NCBI GenBank assembly: GCA_963977415.1
Contig: CAXBOS010000007.1
Location: 124,001 to 188,000 of the forward strand
Direction of reading: 5' to 3'
From: Croceimicrobium sp963977415
GTDB lineage: Bacteria > Bacteroidota > Bacteroidia > Flavobacteriales > Schleiferiaceae
DNA: 64,000 bases
The notes under the pieces were generated by a model, which was given only the letters and a program-made list of their open reading frames with translations, ran no database searches and had not been told where the DNA came from. How positions within the stretch are numbered: the first letter of the stretch is position 1; each line of letters begins with the position of its first letter. The position numbers and the translations under genes are program-made. Below, piece after piece: positions 42,752-52,155 of this stretch.

Positions 42752-43588
42752 ATGTATTTACGTAAAGCAAGTCGTGGTCACACCAAAATTAAGTGTGCCC
42801 TGCAAGGTCCAAGTGGATCTGGAAAAACCTATTCCGCTCTTCTTATGGCAAGAGGGCTCTGTAAAGATTGGTCAGAGATCGCTGTTATTGACACAGAAAA
42901 CAACTCTGCCGATCTCTATTCCCATCTAGGAGGTTACAATGTTTTGGAGTTAAGACCGCCCTTCAGCCCTGAAGCTTACATCAAAGCAATTGATGAATGC
43001 CAAAAAGCGGGTATGAAAGTGATTGTCATCGATTCTATTTCGCATGAGTGGGAAGGTGAAGGTGGGATTCTAACCCTTCATAGCTCCATGGCAGGTAACT
43101 CGTTTACCAATTGGTCGAAATTAACACCCAGACATAACGCTTTCATCCAAAAGATCCTGCAAAGTGAAGCTCATATTGTAGCAACTATTCGCACGAAACA
43201 AGACTATGTTTTGACCGAAAAAAACGGCAAACAGGTACCTGAAAAAGTTGGACTGAAAGGTGTCACTCGCGATGGTGTTGACTACGAGTTCACTCTTGTT
43301 TTCGACTTGGACATTAAGCATCATGCCGTTGCAGCTAAAGATCGTACAGGTCTTTTTGCGGATCAACCTCAATTTCAAGTTTCTCAGAAAACTGGGGAAG
43401 AAATCAAAGCATGGTGTGGTAGTGCTTTAACAGCTGAACAGGTAGTTGAAGCGATTAATCTAGTTCAGTCTGTTGAAGAGCTCCGTACTATCTATCACCA
43501 AAATCCTGAGCATCAAAATGAGTTAAAAGAATTTTTCAGTAACCGTAGAACCCAAATAACACAAAACAATGGAAGTATTATCGCTTAG
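42752..43588 (+). CDS. RecA-like P-loop ATPase (Sak4-like), element 2
   Basis: A 278-aa paralogue of 18426-19265. Walker A is GPSGSGKTYSALLMARGL, then VIDTENNSADLYSHL and Walker B VIVIDSISHEWEG. Most blocks are identical to the element 1 protein; differences cluster in the C-terminal ~40 residues. It probably acts in single-strand annealing or recombination of the element. It overlaps the DUF3871 gene by 20 bp, the same arrangement as in element 1. Conservation of both the pair and the overlap argues that the two products cooperate. Confidence 0.8.
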   Translation: MYLRKASRGHTKIKCALQGPSGSGKTYSALLMARGLCKDWSEIAVIDTENNSADLYSHLGGYNVLELRPPFSPEAYIKAIDECQKAGMKVIVIDSISHEWEGEGGILTLHSSMAGNSFTNWSKLTPRHNAFIQKILQSEAHIVATIRTKQDYVLTEKNGKQVPEKVGLKGVTRDGVDYEFTLVFDLDIKHHAVAAKDRTGLFADQPQFQVSQKTGEEIKAWCGSALTAEQVVEAINLVQSVEELRTIYHQNPEHQNELKEFFSNRRTQITQNNGSIIA

Positions 43589-44486
43589 AAACAATCAAGG
43601 ATTTATTGATGCCAACACTCTTGCTGTTGACATTCCCATCCTGCAAGAGCAAACGATCATTCCAGCTTTTGCTAAAGACAATGAATCAACCATTTCCCAT
43701 GTAGATTTTGTTGAAAGCATTTACGAAGTGGTTAACCAAGTTTTTCCCGCAGAATCTATTGCAAATCCGTCAGTAAAAGTCTCGCACCCGATCAAGGGCC
43801 GTATACCTGAGGCAAAAGGGAAACCTGCCAAAGAATTAATGGAACATGAAAAGACCTTATACTATGAACGCATGGCCTTTATGATCGAGGTTCCTTCTGT
43901 CCAGGCTAAAATAGGTGACGACACTATCTCTTTAAGTGTGGGTGGTGTAAGAGCCTATAACTTGGAGAACCTTTACAACAAGAAGAGCCCTGAGCGATTC
44001 AAGCTGTTTATAGGCTTTAAGAATTGGGTTTGTACCAACCTTTGTGTAAGTACGGATGGCTTTAAGGGCGACTTGAGAGTTTCCAGTGTGCCTGAACTGA
44101 TGAATTGCGCTGATGATTTATTTGGCTCATACAGGATCGACCAGAGCATAAAGAACTTTCAAGGCTTGAAAGACTACTCGCTCAACTCTGAAGAATTTGC
44201 TCATATTGTAGGTCGTGCAAAGCAGTATCTGAACCTACCGAAAGACCTGAAGTCTCAGAAAGCAGAATTTCCCCTGGGGGATAGTCAGCTCAGTCAAATG
44301 GTGAGGGCTTATTACAACCTGGGCAACGAGGTGGATATCGACCTCTGGGATTTTTACAATCTCATGACGGGGGCAAACAAGAGTAGCTATATAGATGCAG
44401 CCGTTGATCGCGTGGTGGACAGCCATACTTTCACTTTGAATCTGGCGCAAGCTCTGAAAAATCGGTCTCAGAACTGGTATTTGTAA
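43569..44486 (+). CDS. DUF3871-family protein, element 2
   Basis: A 305-aa paralogue of 19240-20175 with the same blocks (LQEQTIIPAFAKDNEST, EAKGKPAKEL, SVGGVRAYNLENLYNKKS, NWVCTNLCVSTDG, LWDFYNLMTGANKSSYID). The region around residues 175-200, between STDG and HIVGRAKQYL, is the main difference between the two copies; element 1 has a Met-Gln-rich insertion there. It is translated with the Sak4-like gene. Function unknown. A strong terminator follows and marks the end of the backbone module before the defence island. Confidence 0.78.
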   Translation: MEVLSLRNNQGFIDANTLAVDIPILQEQTIIPAFAKDNESTISHVDFVESIYEVVNQVFPAESIANPSVKVSHPIKGRIPEAKGKPAKELMEHEKTLYYERMAFMIEVPSVQAKIGDDTISLSVGGVRAYNLENLYNKKSPERFKLFIGFKNWVCTNLCVSTDGFKGDLRVSSVPELMNCADDLFGSYRIDQSIKNFQGLKDYSLNSEEFAHIVGRAKQYLNLPKDLKSQKAEFPLGDSQLSQMVRAYYNLGNEVDIDLWDFYNLMTGANKSSYIDAAVDRVVDSHTFTLNLAQALKNRSQNWYL

Positions 44487-44886
44487 AGAGATAAGCAGAC
44501 GGGGAAACTCGTCTGCTTTCTTCTTTATGCGTTTCAGAACCCAAAGCAATACGAATTTAGTTTATGAATCCTTGTTTCCAAAGAAGTTTTTTTGAATGAC
44601 AAAATCCGATGCTACATTTATCGAACCCTCCCCTAATAATTTTCAATATCATCTTTTTCTCACAACACTTTGATTCATAATTGTGAGTTACTTCGATACA
44701 ATTTAATATTCGCAAGAGAAGTATTCAAAGAATTCTACCTAGTTTCAGGAAGCAAAGAAGAATAGATTGTGTTGAAATTTAATATTAAAGCCGAAAAAAG
44801 TTTTGGGGAAATTTTTGTTTCCCTTCTTCTAACAAAAACAATTTACTTTTTAGTTAAATTCGCCGTACATGTAACCATTTGAATTT
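44487..44886. other. Spacer before the Zorya operon
   Basis: 400 bp with a terminator at its start and then AT-rich sequence that must contain the Zorya promoter. No gene or clear repeat seen. I could not assign a -33 TTG / -7 TAnnTTTG pair with proper spacing. Confidence 0.5.
44493..44522 (+). terminator. Intrinsic terminator after DUF3871
   Basis: AAGCAGACG (44493-44501) pairs perfectly with CGTCTGCTT (44510-44518), then T-rich sequence. Confidence 0.88.
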
Positions 44887-46812
44887 ATGAAATTGATCGA
44901 GGCATTTTTACCTTACAAGGATTTAATTCCTTTTACATACAAGTCCTTTGCACCTTTATTCATTATTATCTTAATTCTCATTTTCAGTTGGTTCATAATT
45001 GTCCAGTTGCGTTTGACATTTAGAGTTTTGAGGGCTATCCCCAAAAACTCTCAGGACCTTACTGAAACTAATTTCAATAAAAACAAATACCTTTCTCCTG
45101 TTTGGATTGATTACAAAAACTCCTTCAGGAAATTCGACAACCTAGAAAAAACAGAGGAATTGGCGGAGAATTTTTTTAATCAAACTAACATTCTTGGTGC
45201 ATCTGCTAATCTCAAACTATTGAGTTCTGGACCAAGTATATTTGTCGGCCTTGGTATTCTTGGAACTTTTATTGGACTTACTTTAGGCATTTCTGATTTC
45301 GAGATGGAAAATACTGAGACCATCAAATCGAGCATAACAGTATTATTGGGTGGTATGGCTACGGCTTTCTCAACCTCGATATGGGGAATGCTCCTTTCGG
45401 TAATATATACGTTCATTGAAAAATGGTACAGCAATAAACTCTCAAACAAATTGCATAGCCTCTCCTACAGTCTTGATCAAAAATACAGAGCAACAAGCGA
45501 GCACAAATCGATTGCAGAAAGTATCGTTCGCAGAGAAATCCTGTTAGAAGTGTTTAGCTATCAAACTGAGGATGGATCTAAGGTTAGGCCCGGCAATATT
45601 CTGAGAGATTTACATAAAGAGTCCGAACAACAAACAGCCGCTCTAAAAGAATTTTCTACTGATCTTGCTACTAAGATCGAGTTTGGTTTTGATGAACTCT
45701 TAAATGATCAAAAAGAGAATATTGCACCTCTTCTTGAAATGCTTGGTGACAAAATTGACTCTCTTGCTACCAAATTGAATGACCCAGCAAAAGAAATGAC
45801 CGAAGGAGTTATTTCTGACTTGAAAGTGGCTATCGAAAGTATGGTAACTGACTTAAAGTCAAGTGTATCTGAGTCGACCAAAAATGAAATGGAGGGAATT
45901 GCGAAAGGCCTTCAAGACGCAAGCAAAATGCTTGAGTCTGTCCCTGATTTGATTCAAAGCTTGAATTCGAATATTAAGTCAGACCTCGATAGCCTGAGTG
46001 AGAGAACACGAGAAACGATTGACCAACTGGGCAGAAAGTCAAATGAAGCTGAAGAAAGGTGGGAACAACAACAAAAAATTATCATTGAAACCCTTCGCAC
46101 ATCAGTAGAGAAAACAGAAGCTGAAACTGAAAAGAATATTCAGAAGCTTTCTGAAAACAGTAAGAATTTCATTGAAGAATTGATGTCTAGTCAATCAAAG
46201 GTCGTGAATGATTTAGCAGCAAGTATTGAATCCCTGCAAGACAATCAAAAGCAGCTAATTTTAGATGCAGATCAATCTATTTCCTCCACGGGCAAGACCA
46301 TTCAGGAGTTTGACGTCCTTCTCAATAAGTTTAGCGAAAGCACTATTCAGGTAAACCAAAGCTTAGAACTTTTAAATTCTGTCAATCAAAAACTCCAAAA
46401 TACTTCTAACTCATTTCAATCAATTGCTGAGCTTTCTAACGATTCGACTAAGCAATTAAATAACGCACAAAGCAGTTTTGTAAGGTCTCTTGAATCGGCA
46501 GAAGGAAATTATAAAAGAACGATTGATCAAATTATGGAGGCCATGGATAGTGCTAAAAGTCTTTCCAAAGAATTTACTGGAGACTTTAGCAGTATTGAAG
46601 AAGCTCTGGGTAAGATCTTTGAAAAGATTCAATCAGGATTACTGAATTATGAAAAAACTGTCCGAGAAAGTACTAAAAATTACCTCGAAGAGTACACCAA
46701 CGGACTAGTGAACTCTACGAATGCCATTTCCAACACGGTTTCACAACAGAAAGACTCCTTGGAAGATTTGAAAGAGCTATTTGACGACCTAATTGTGGGG
46801 CTTAAAAAATAA
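44887..46812 (+). CDS. zorA: Zorya protein ZorA (MotA/TolQ-like stator with long coiled-coil tail)
   Basis: A 641-aa inner-membrane protein. Hydrophobic segments lie at ~22-43 (FIIILILIFSWFIIV), ~114-137 (GPSIFVGLGILGTFIGLTLG) and ~150-178 (LLGGMATAFSTSIWGMLLS), the MotA/ExbB-type proton-channel core. A cytoplasmic tail of ~450 residues, rich in Gln/Ser/Glu heptads, forms the long coiled coil typical of ZorA. With ZorB it forms a proton-driven stator-like motor thought to sense phage infection and signal to the ZorC/ZorD effectors. First gene of a four-gene operon, 11 bp before zorB. Confidence 0.92.
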   Translation: MKLIEAFLPYKDLIPFTYKSFAPLFIIILILIFSWFIIVQLRLTFRVLRAIPKNSQDLTETNFNKNKYLSPVWIDYKNSFRKFDNLEKTEELAENFFNQTNILGASANLKLLSSGPSIFVGLGILGTFIGLTLGISDFEMENTETIKSSITVLLGGMATAFSTSIWGMLLSVIYTFIEKWYSNKLSNKLHSLSYSLDQKYRATSEHKSIAESIVRREILLEVFSYQTEDGSKVRPGNILRDLHKESEQQTAALKEFSTDLATKIEFGFDELLNDQKENIAPLLEMLGDKIDSLATKLNDPAKEMTEGVISDLKVAIESMVTDLKSSVSESTKNEMEGIAKGLQDASKMLESVPDLIQSLNSNIKSDLDSLSERTRETIDQLGRKSNEAEERWEQQQKIIIETLRTSVEKTEAETEKNIQKLSENSKNFIEELMSSQSKVVNDLAASIESLQDNQKQLILDADQSISSTGKTIQEFDVLLNKFSESTIQVNQSLELLNSVNQKLQNTSNSFQSIAELSNDSTKQLNNAQSSFVRSLESAEGNYKRTIDQIMEAMDSAKSLSKEFTGDFSSIEEALGKIFEKIQSGLLNYEKTVRESTKNYLEEYTNGLVNSTNAISNTVSQQKDSLEDLKELFDDLIVGLKK

Positions 46813-46823
46813 GAGATTAAGCC

Positions 46824-47543
46824 ATGAAAGAAGTTCAAAATAACAACGATAACCCCTTCGCCCTGTCTATCGGAGATTTGATGGCCGCGCTCTTACTGAT
46901 TTTTGTTCTCCTCTTGGCTGCTACACTTCTTCGTCTGGAGAACATCATTGAAACACAAACAACAGTTGCTGAGGACTACTTGGCAACAAAAGAAAATCTT
47001 ATCGAGGCACTTAAGGAAGAGTTCAGTGAGGAGTTTGAGAAGTGGGGAGCAGAGCTTGTGGAGGAAGAGCTATTGATCCGTTTTAACCAAAATGACCTTA
47101 TCGACTCTAAAGGACCAAAGTTTTTCTGGGGAGATGGTGATTGGGAACTAACCGAAGATCATGTTGAAATCCTTTCCAATTTCTTCCCGCGTTATATTGA
47201 GGTTTTGACAAGAGAAGAGTTTAAAGATGAAATTCTGGAAATACGGATCGAAGGTCATACGACCAATAAATGGAGTTCCGCCAGTGAAGATAGTTACCTA
47301 AATAACATGAAGCTTTCACAAGACAGAACGAGATCTGTCTTAAATTTCGGTCTTACCACAATCCTTAATGACACTCAAAGACTTTGGTGCCAAAGCAGAA
47401 TTACAGCTAATGGCTTATCCTTTAGTCGCCTTTTAAATAAGGAGGATCCTGGGTCAGCTGAAAACAGGAGAGTTGAATTCCGCATCATAACGAATGCAGA
47501 AAAGCAGATCGACAAAATACTTAAACTGGGTAAAACCGAATGA
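46824..47543 (+). CDS. zorB: Zorya protein ZorB (MotB-like, OmpA domain)
   Basis: A 239-aa protein with one N-terminal membrane helix (LSIGDLMAALLLIFVLLLAA) that contains the MotB-type Asp needed for proton flow. A periplasmic OmpA-like peptidoglycan-binding domain follows, with IRIEGHTTNKW and LSQDRTRSVLNF, then SAENRRVEFRI, the usual D/G-H-T and N-R-R-V-x-F/I landmarks. It anchors the ZorA motor to the cell wall. Stop overlaps the zorC start (ATGA at 47540-47543). Confidence 0.93.
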   Translation: MKEVQNNNDNPFALSIGDLMAALLLIFVLLLAATLLRLENIIETQTTVAEDYLATKENLIEALKEEFSEEFEKWGAELVEEELLIRFNQNDLIDSKGPKFFWGDGDWELTEDHVEILSNFFPRYIEVLTREEFKDEILEIRIEGHTTNKWSSASEDSYLNNMKLSQDRTRSVLNFGLTTILNDTQRLWCQSRITANGLSFSRLLNKEDPGSAENRRVEFRIITNAEKQIDKILKLGKTE

Positions 47544-48961
47544 GTAAAGCCCAACGATATATCAACGATTTTGATGAAAGCCTTAAAAGAGTCGAAATAC
47601 AAAGCTCGAGGATTATTGATAACGATCTCATTGAACTGGCTTTCGAACATGAGAGCACTTTTGAAGCAATAAACAAAGAGCATCAAGGTGAAACCCGAAC
47701 TCCAGAAGACAATTCCGTTTTTAAAGCGATTTCTCGGTTTCTTGATTTCAGGACCAACCCTAAGGCTTCTTTGTCCAGGGTAGATCTCAGGAATTTATCC
47801 TTTGCTCTAAATATACAATACAGCAACAAAAAATCAATTTTAGGAAATGACACGCTGACCAAGGAGGCTTTATCGGTTCTATCTCAGAATTGGAATGACA
47901 GATACCTTTTTGGACTCATCCGCTCACTTCTATTTTCATGGAAAATGAACTTTGATGGTCTAGAGCAACTGCAAGTGTTTGTTTTCAAAAGACTTAAAGA
48001 TTATAAAGGATCCTCCAAGAAATTATTACTATTCAAAACCAACGCAAAATTTTTCAAGGATGGATTCGGCCCCAGCTTACTTGCCAAACAAGCATTCAGC
48101 AATCACTTCAGTATTGATCAGCTTACTAGGGTTTTAAAACTGGAAGATACCGATTTACAATACAGCTTTTTCCAAGATGCAATATTGGAACACTTAAAAA
48201 AATCTGGTGAACCTAATCTCAATTTTATCAAACAGTTAGCGAATGCATTGCGATTGCATCAAAACGATACCACCAATAAAATTGCCCTATCAAAACTGAT
48301 TATCAAAGTGGATCAAAATCCTTATCTCAGTGCTTCTATTCAGGATTTCATTAAAGACCTTGCTGTAGAGTTGATAGGCGATCCCGATAAAGGCTACTTA
48401 TGGTCACCTCCTTCTTCTAAAGACAATCAACTTGCTTCAGATATTGAAAAAGGAAGGAAAATCTTACTCAAATGGATTACCAGACGCTTCATTGATGCCT
48501 TTTTTGAAAACTGCATTAATGACCCTGCAAGAAAAAAATTCTGGATGCAAATGGTCGACCACATAAATGATTTTTGGGTAGCAGGCTCATATAACACCCT
48601 GAGATATAAACTTGAGGGTGATTCAAGGATAGACGATCTTTTGGATAGTCGATACCAAGTCGTCAGCGGCAGCTCTGATGTTTCGGCTTTATTCATGAGA
48701 ATTAAGGATCACCTTATTATCGAGTTCAGCAATCAGTCTTATGCCTGCTATGCATACAAATGGAACAATCCAAACGCACCCAAAAAACAGGAAAACATCA
48801 CAAGAATCGAAGATTTGAGAAATGGATATATGCAAATGGCTGCTAACCAAAGAGGCGGTCTATTGTATCAATCTAACCCTGAGGGACGTCTCTTTCACAC
48901 AGGACCTTGGCAACAGATATTCAAATCTTGGTTCAAATATCAAGTAGGCATCAATGCATAA
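47540..48961 (+). CDS. zorC: Zorya protein ZorC (EH-signature protein)
   Basis: A 473-aa cytoplasmic protein, mostly helical, with the EH-signature-type C-terminal region (RKILLKWITRRFIDAFFEN, KKFWMQMVDHINDFWVAGS). It lies between zorB and zorD with overlaps on both sides (4 bp and 8 bp), so all Zorya genes are translated together. ZorC marks the type I version of the system and is thought to bind DNA and help the ZorD nuclease. The start at ATG 47540 gives the expected length. No catalytic motif is visible in it. Confidence 0.88.
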   Translation: MSKAQRYINDFDESLKRVEIQSSRIIDNDLIELAFEHESTFEAINKEHQGETRTPEDNSVFKAISRFLDFRTNPKASLSRVDLRNLSFALNIQYSNKKSILGNDTLTKEALSVLSQNWNDRYLFGLIRSLLFSWKMNFDGLEQLQVFVFKRLKDYKGSSKKLLLFKTNAKFFKDGFGPSLLAKQAFSNHFSIDQLTRVLKLEDTDLQYSFFQDAILEHLKKSGEPNLNFIKQLANALRLHQNDTTNKIALSKLIIKVDQNPYLSASIQDFIKDLAVELIGDPDKGYLWSPPSSKDNQLASDIEKGRKILLKWITRRFIDAFFENCINDPARKKFWMQMVDHINDFWVAGSYNTLRYKLEGDSRIDDLLDSRYQVVSGSSDVSALFMRIKDHLIIEFSNQSYACYAYKWNNPNAPKKQENITRIEDLRNGYMQMAANQRGGLLYQSNPEGRLFHTGPWQQIFKSWFKYQVGINA

Positions 48962-51900
48962 TTACAATTTCAAATACCCTAACTTTCTCATTCCCTTTGC
49001 ATGGCTTGAGAATGGCGATGAAAATATCACCTCTTTACTAAGAGAACTCATTGATAATGGACTTGCAGAACTGTCTGATCAACGAATAGTGGTTCACTAC
49101 TCTATAATTCTTGAACAGGAACGCAGAACTAAAGATGCTCTAAACCTTCCCCCAGACATTAACCTTGACCTTTATATTTCATCAAGTGGGAGTTTAAGAA
49201 GTCCCGACTTAAAATTCAATTTTGGCTTTTTTGACTTCTACCCAAACGGAGAGCAAATTTTCGGTAATGTAAATGGTCCTTTCTTTCTTTCGGAGGAACA
49301 AAATTACCTTTTAAGCCAAGCTCAATTTGAAACAATCAAGGCGATTCAGGACTTTAATGAGCTGACAACACAGAAAAGTTTAGGCACAAACCTCGAGAGT
49401 TTTTCAAAAATAAAAGAGCTTTCACTCAGCAGTCAATCGAAGCTTGAGGAAATTTTGCAGAAAGAGGAAGTTCTGATTCCCTCCAAGATTAAGATCAAAC
49501 CAATTATGATTGGTGAAAAAGTCGCTGTAATGCCTGACTTAGATCTTGAAGATGAGAATAACTTCCCAGCGCTTTTAAAAATGGGGAATTCCGTTCGCGA
49601 AATTTACCCCGTGGCTTCTGGCAAAAACAAAGTGCGTGTTGTGTTCAGAGAGGAACAACAAGTCGCTTTACAAAACTTAAAAGCAAACTTCTTAAAGCAA
49701 GTCCCCACTGATGATGTTCTTGAAAAGGCTCTTGACAATCCGATTGAATTCTTCGACCCCGACATATTTGACCTTGAGTATTACAGTGATCGGGTTAAGG
49801 AACTGGGACTATACAAGCCTAAGTTTTACCCTTTTGTAAGTCCATATAAATCGGAATGGATTCCAGGACTAAAAGTCGTGCATCCAACGGAAGGCACCAA
49901 GAAAATTACGATTGGCAGTTTTGCTGAACTTGATAATCTCAACTCCATAATTGATCAAGCAAAAAAAGACGGGCTCCAAAAGATAGAATGGAAGAATAAT
50001 GACATTCCTTTAACGGTAGCAGAAGACCTTTCTGAAATATCTCAAAAGCAGCTTGCTTCACCCAAAAAACCGATTGAGAAAAAAGATCTGAAAACCAGGA
50101 ATGAGGATCTTGTTCTTATCATCGAAGAAAATGCAGATTTTCTCGGATATATTGAGGAAATTAAGAACCTGGACAAAATCCAAGAACTACCTCTTTTTCC
50201 TGTTAAAAGCCTAAGGCCTGATATTCTTCTTAAGAAGCACCAGGAACATGGTGTGGCTTGGCTACAATACCATTTTAAGAATAAAATACCTGGTTGTTTA
50301 CTTGCTGATGACATGGGTTTGGGAAAAACACTTCAAGTCCTCTTTTTCCTTGAATTTGTTTATCAGAACTCATCCGAAAACAAACCAAGCCTTGTAGTGG
50401 CTCCTGTTTCTTTATTAGAGAATTGGCAAAATGAATATCAAAAGTTCTTTGAACCAACGCAGCTTGAAATTTTAACTCTTTATGGAGGAAACATAAAAGT
50501 TCCAAGTCAATATGACAAAGCAACTGTTGAACGATTCTCAAAGAAACAACTAATTCTAACCAATTACGAGACCCTCAGAAGATATCAACTAAACTTGGGC
50601 GCTGTTGACTTCGCTGTGGTTGCATTAGATGAAGCCCAAAAAATAAAGAGCCCTGGGACCCTTGTTACCAATGCCGCAAAAGCATTAAAAGCGGACTTCA
50701 AAATCGCCATGACTGGCACCCCTGTAGAAAATAGTCTTGTTGACTTGTGGTGCATTCTTGATTTCACAACACCAGGTTTGTTAGGAACGGCCAAGGAGTT
50801 TGCTAAAGAGTTCCAAAACCCATTAAAAAAAGAAAATACTGATCTTGAAGCTTTGGGCGAGAAACTATACTCAAAAGTTGAGCCTTTAGTGATGAGGCGC
50901 ATGAAAACCGATGTAGCCAAAGACCTTCCTGAAAAACACATCATAAAGAAGGAAATTCAAATGCCCAAAGAGCAAGTCGAGGCGTATGAATTAATAATAT
51001 CTAGTGTTCAAGACGACCAGTCAAACCCTGAAAAGGATAAAAACAAGATGCTGGCTGCCATTCGAGATATGCGTGATGTATCGGATCACCCCTACCTTTT
51101 AAACAAAGAACTAGACCGTTATGAGGTAGATGATCTGATTAAAAGCTCAGCTAAGCTTTTAGCTCTCATGGCTTGGGTAGAATCCATTCAAGAAAAAGGC
51201 GAGAAGGTTATTATTTTTGCAGACCGACGGGAAACTCAACGAATGATCCAAAGAGTTATTGGGTTTAAATTTGGAACAAGACCTGCGATAATCAATGGAG
51301 AGACTCCTTCCATCGTAAGCAAAAGAAGCCAGAAACAAAGCAGACAGCAGACCATTGATGTTTTCCAGTCAGTTTCGGGTTTCAATACCATTATCATGTC
51401 ACCTTTAGCGGCAGGTGTTGGCTTAAATGTCACCGAAGCAAATCATGTCATTCATTACAGTAGACATTGGAATCCTGCCAAAGAAGACCAAGCCACTGAT
51501 CGTGCCTATCGTATTGGTCAAACCAAAGATGTTTACGTTTACTATCCTTTAGCCACCCACTTAGAACTAAAAACTTTTGATCTTACCCTTGACAGCTTAT
51601 TAGATAACAAAAGATCTCTTGCGAGTAGCACCCTCTTCCCGACTGAACAGATTGAAGTTAAACCTCAGGAGCTATTTGAAGCCTTTACTAATTTCAAAGC
51701 CACCAGTTCAAGTCAAGATATCGCAATCGAAGAGCTTGAAAAAATGACGGCTGACTCCTTTGAAGCGTTTATTGCCGCACTTTTTGTGAAAATGGATTAT
51801 GACCGAGTTGACCTAACCCCTAAATCAAATGACAAAGGAGCGGATATTGTAGCCTTAGGTGCAAAAAATTACCTTATCCAAGCTAAACGTTACAAAGGCA

Positions 51901-52145
51901 ATGTGGGTAGAAGTGCCCTGCAAGAAGTAAACTGGGCAAAGAAATATTACGATAACAAATACACCGAAGCCTTTATTCCTTTAATCGCAACCACAGGAAC
52001 GGTAAGCACTGATAACAGAGAACAAATGCTTCTGGCAGGAGGCGAGGTGTGGGATTTCGACAAATTGAAAGAATTGCTGCTTCAATTCCCTGTCGGCTGG
52101 AATGATCTTATGATTGCTGAGCAGAGTCGATTGGCAACGATATAA
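48954..52145 (+). CDS. zorD: Zorya protein ZorD (Snf2-type helicase with Mrr-like nuclease)
   Basis: A 1,063-aa protein. The N-terminal ~430 residues are ZorD-specific. The SNF2 motor has DDMGLGKTLQVLFF (~451), DEAQKIKSP (~558), MTGTPVENSLVDLW, and SPLAAGVGLNVTEAN with RAYRIGQTK near 830-860. The C-terminal ~130 residues form an Mrr-cat nuclease: FEAFIAALFVKMDY, DKGADIVAL (~961) and LIQAKRYKG (~978), i.e. Asp and Gln-x-Lys. It is the DNA-degrading effector of type I Zorya. It ends 10 bp from the stop of the opposing UvrD-like gene. All key residues are present, so the system looks intact. Confidence 0.93.
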   Translation: MHNYNFKYPNFLIPFAWLENGDENITSLLRELIDNGLAELSDQRIVVHYSIILEQERRTKDALNLPPDINLDLYISSSGSLRSPDLKFNFGFFDFYPNGEQIFGNVNGPFFLSEEQNYLLSQAQFETIKAIQDFNELTTQKSLGTNLESFSKIKELSLSSQSKLEEILQKEEVLIPSKIKIKPIMIGEKVAVMPDLDLEDENNFPALLKMGNSVREIYPVASGKNKVRVVFREEQQVALQNLKANFLKQVPTDDVLEKALDNPIEFFDPDIFDLEYYSDRVKELGLYKPKFYPFVSPYKSEWIPGLKVVHPTEGTKKITIGSFAELDNLNSIIDQAKKDGLQKIEWKNNDIPLTVAEDLSEISQKQLASPKKPIEKKDLKTRNEDLVLIIEENADFLGYIEEIKNLDKIQELPLFPVKSLRPDILLKKHQEHGVAWLQYHFKNKIPGCLLADDMGLGKTLQVLFFLEFVYQNSSENKPSLVVAPVSLLENWQNEYQKFFEPTQLEILTLYGGNIKVPSQYDKATVERFSKKQLILTNYETLRRYQLNLGAVDFAVVALDEAQKIKSPGTLVTNAAKALKADFKIAMTGTPVENSLVDLWCILDFTTPGLLGTAKEFAKEFQNPLKKENTDLEALGEKLYSKVEPLVMRRMKTDVAKDLPEKHIIKKEIQMPKEQVEAYELIISSVQDDQSNPEKDKNKMLAAIRDMRDVSDHPYLLNKELDRYEVDDLIKSSAKLLALMAWVESIQEKGEKVIIFADRRETQRMIQRVIGFKFGTRPAIINGETPSIVSKRSQKQSRQQTIDVFQSVSGFNTIIMSPLAAGVGLNVTEANHVIHYSRHWNPAKEDQATDRAYRIGQTKDVYVYYPLATHLELKTFDLTLDSLLDNKRSLASSTLFPTEQIEVKPQELFEAFTNFKATSSSQDIAIEELEKMTADSFEAFIAALFVKMDYDRVDLTPKSNDKGADIVALGAKNYLIQAKRYKGNVGRSALQEVNWAKKYYDNKYTEAFIPLIATTGTVSTDNREQMLLAGGEVWDFDKLKELLLQFPVGWNDLMIAEQSRLATI

Positions 52146-52155
52146 TAATCTGTTG

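Noticed and set aside
44887..47543. Flagellar or ExbB/ExbD-type motor
   Set aside because: The ~450-residue coiled-coil tail on the MotA-like protein and the following EH-signature and Snf2-Mrr genes identify Zorya.
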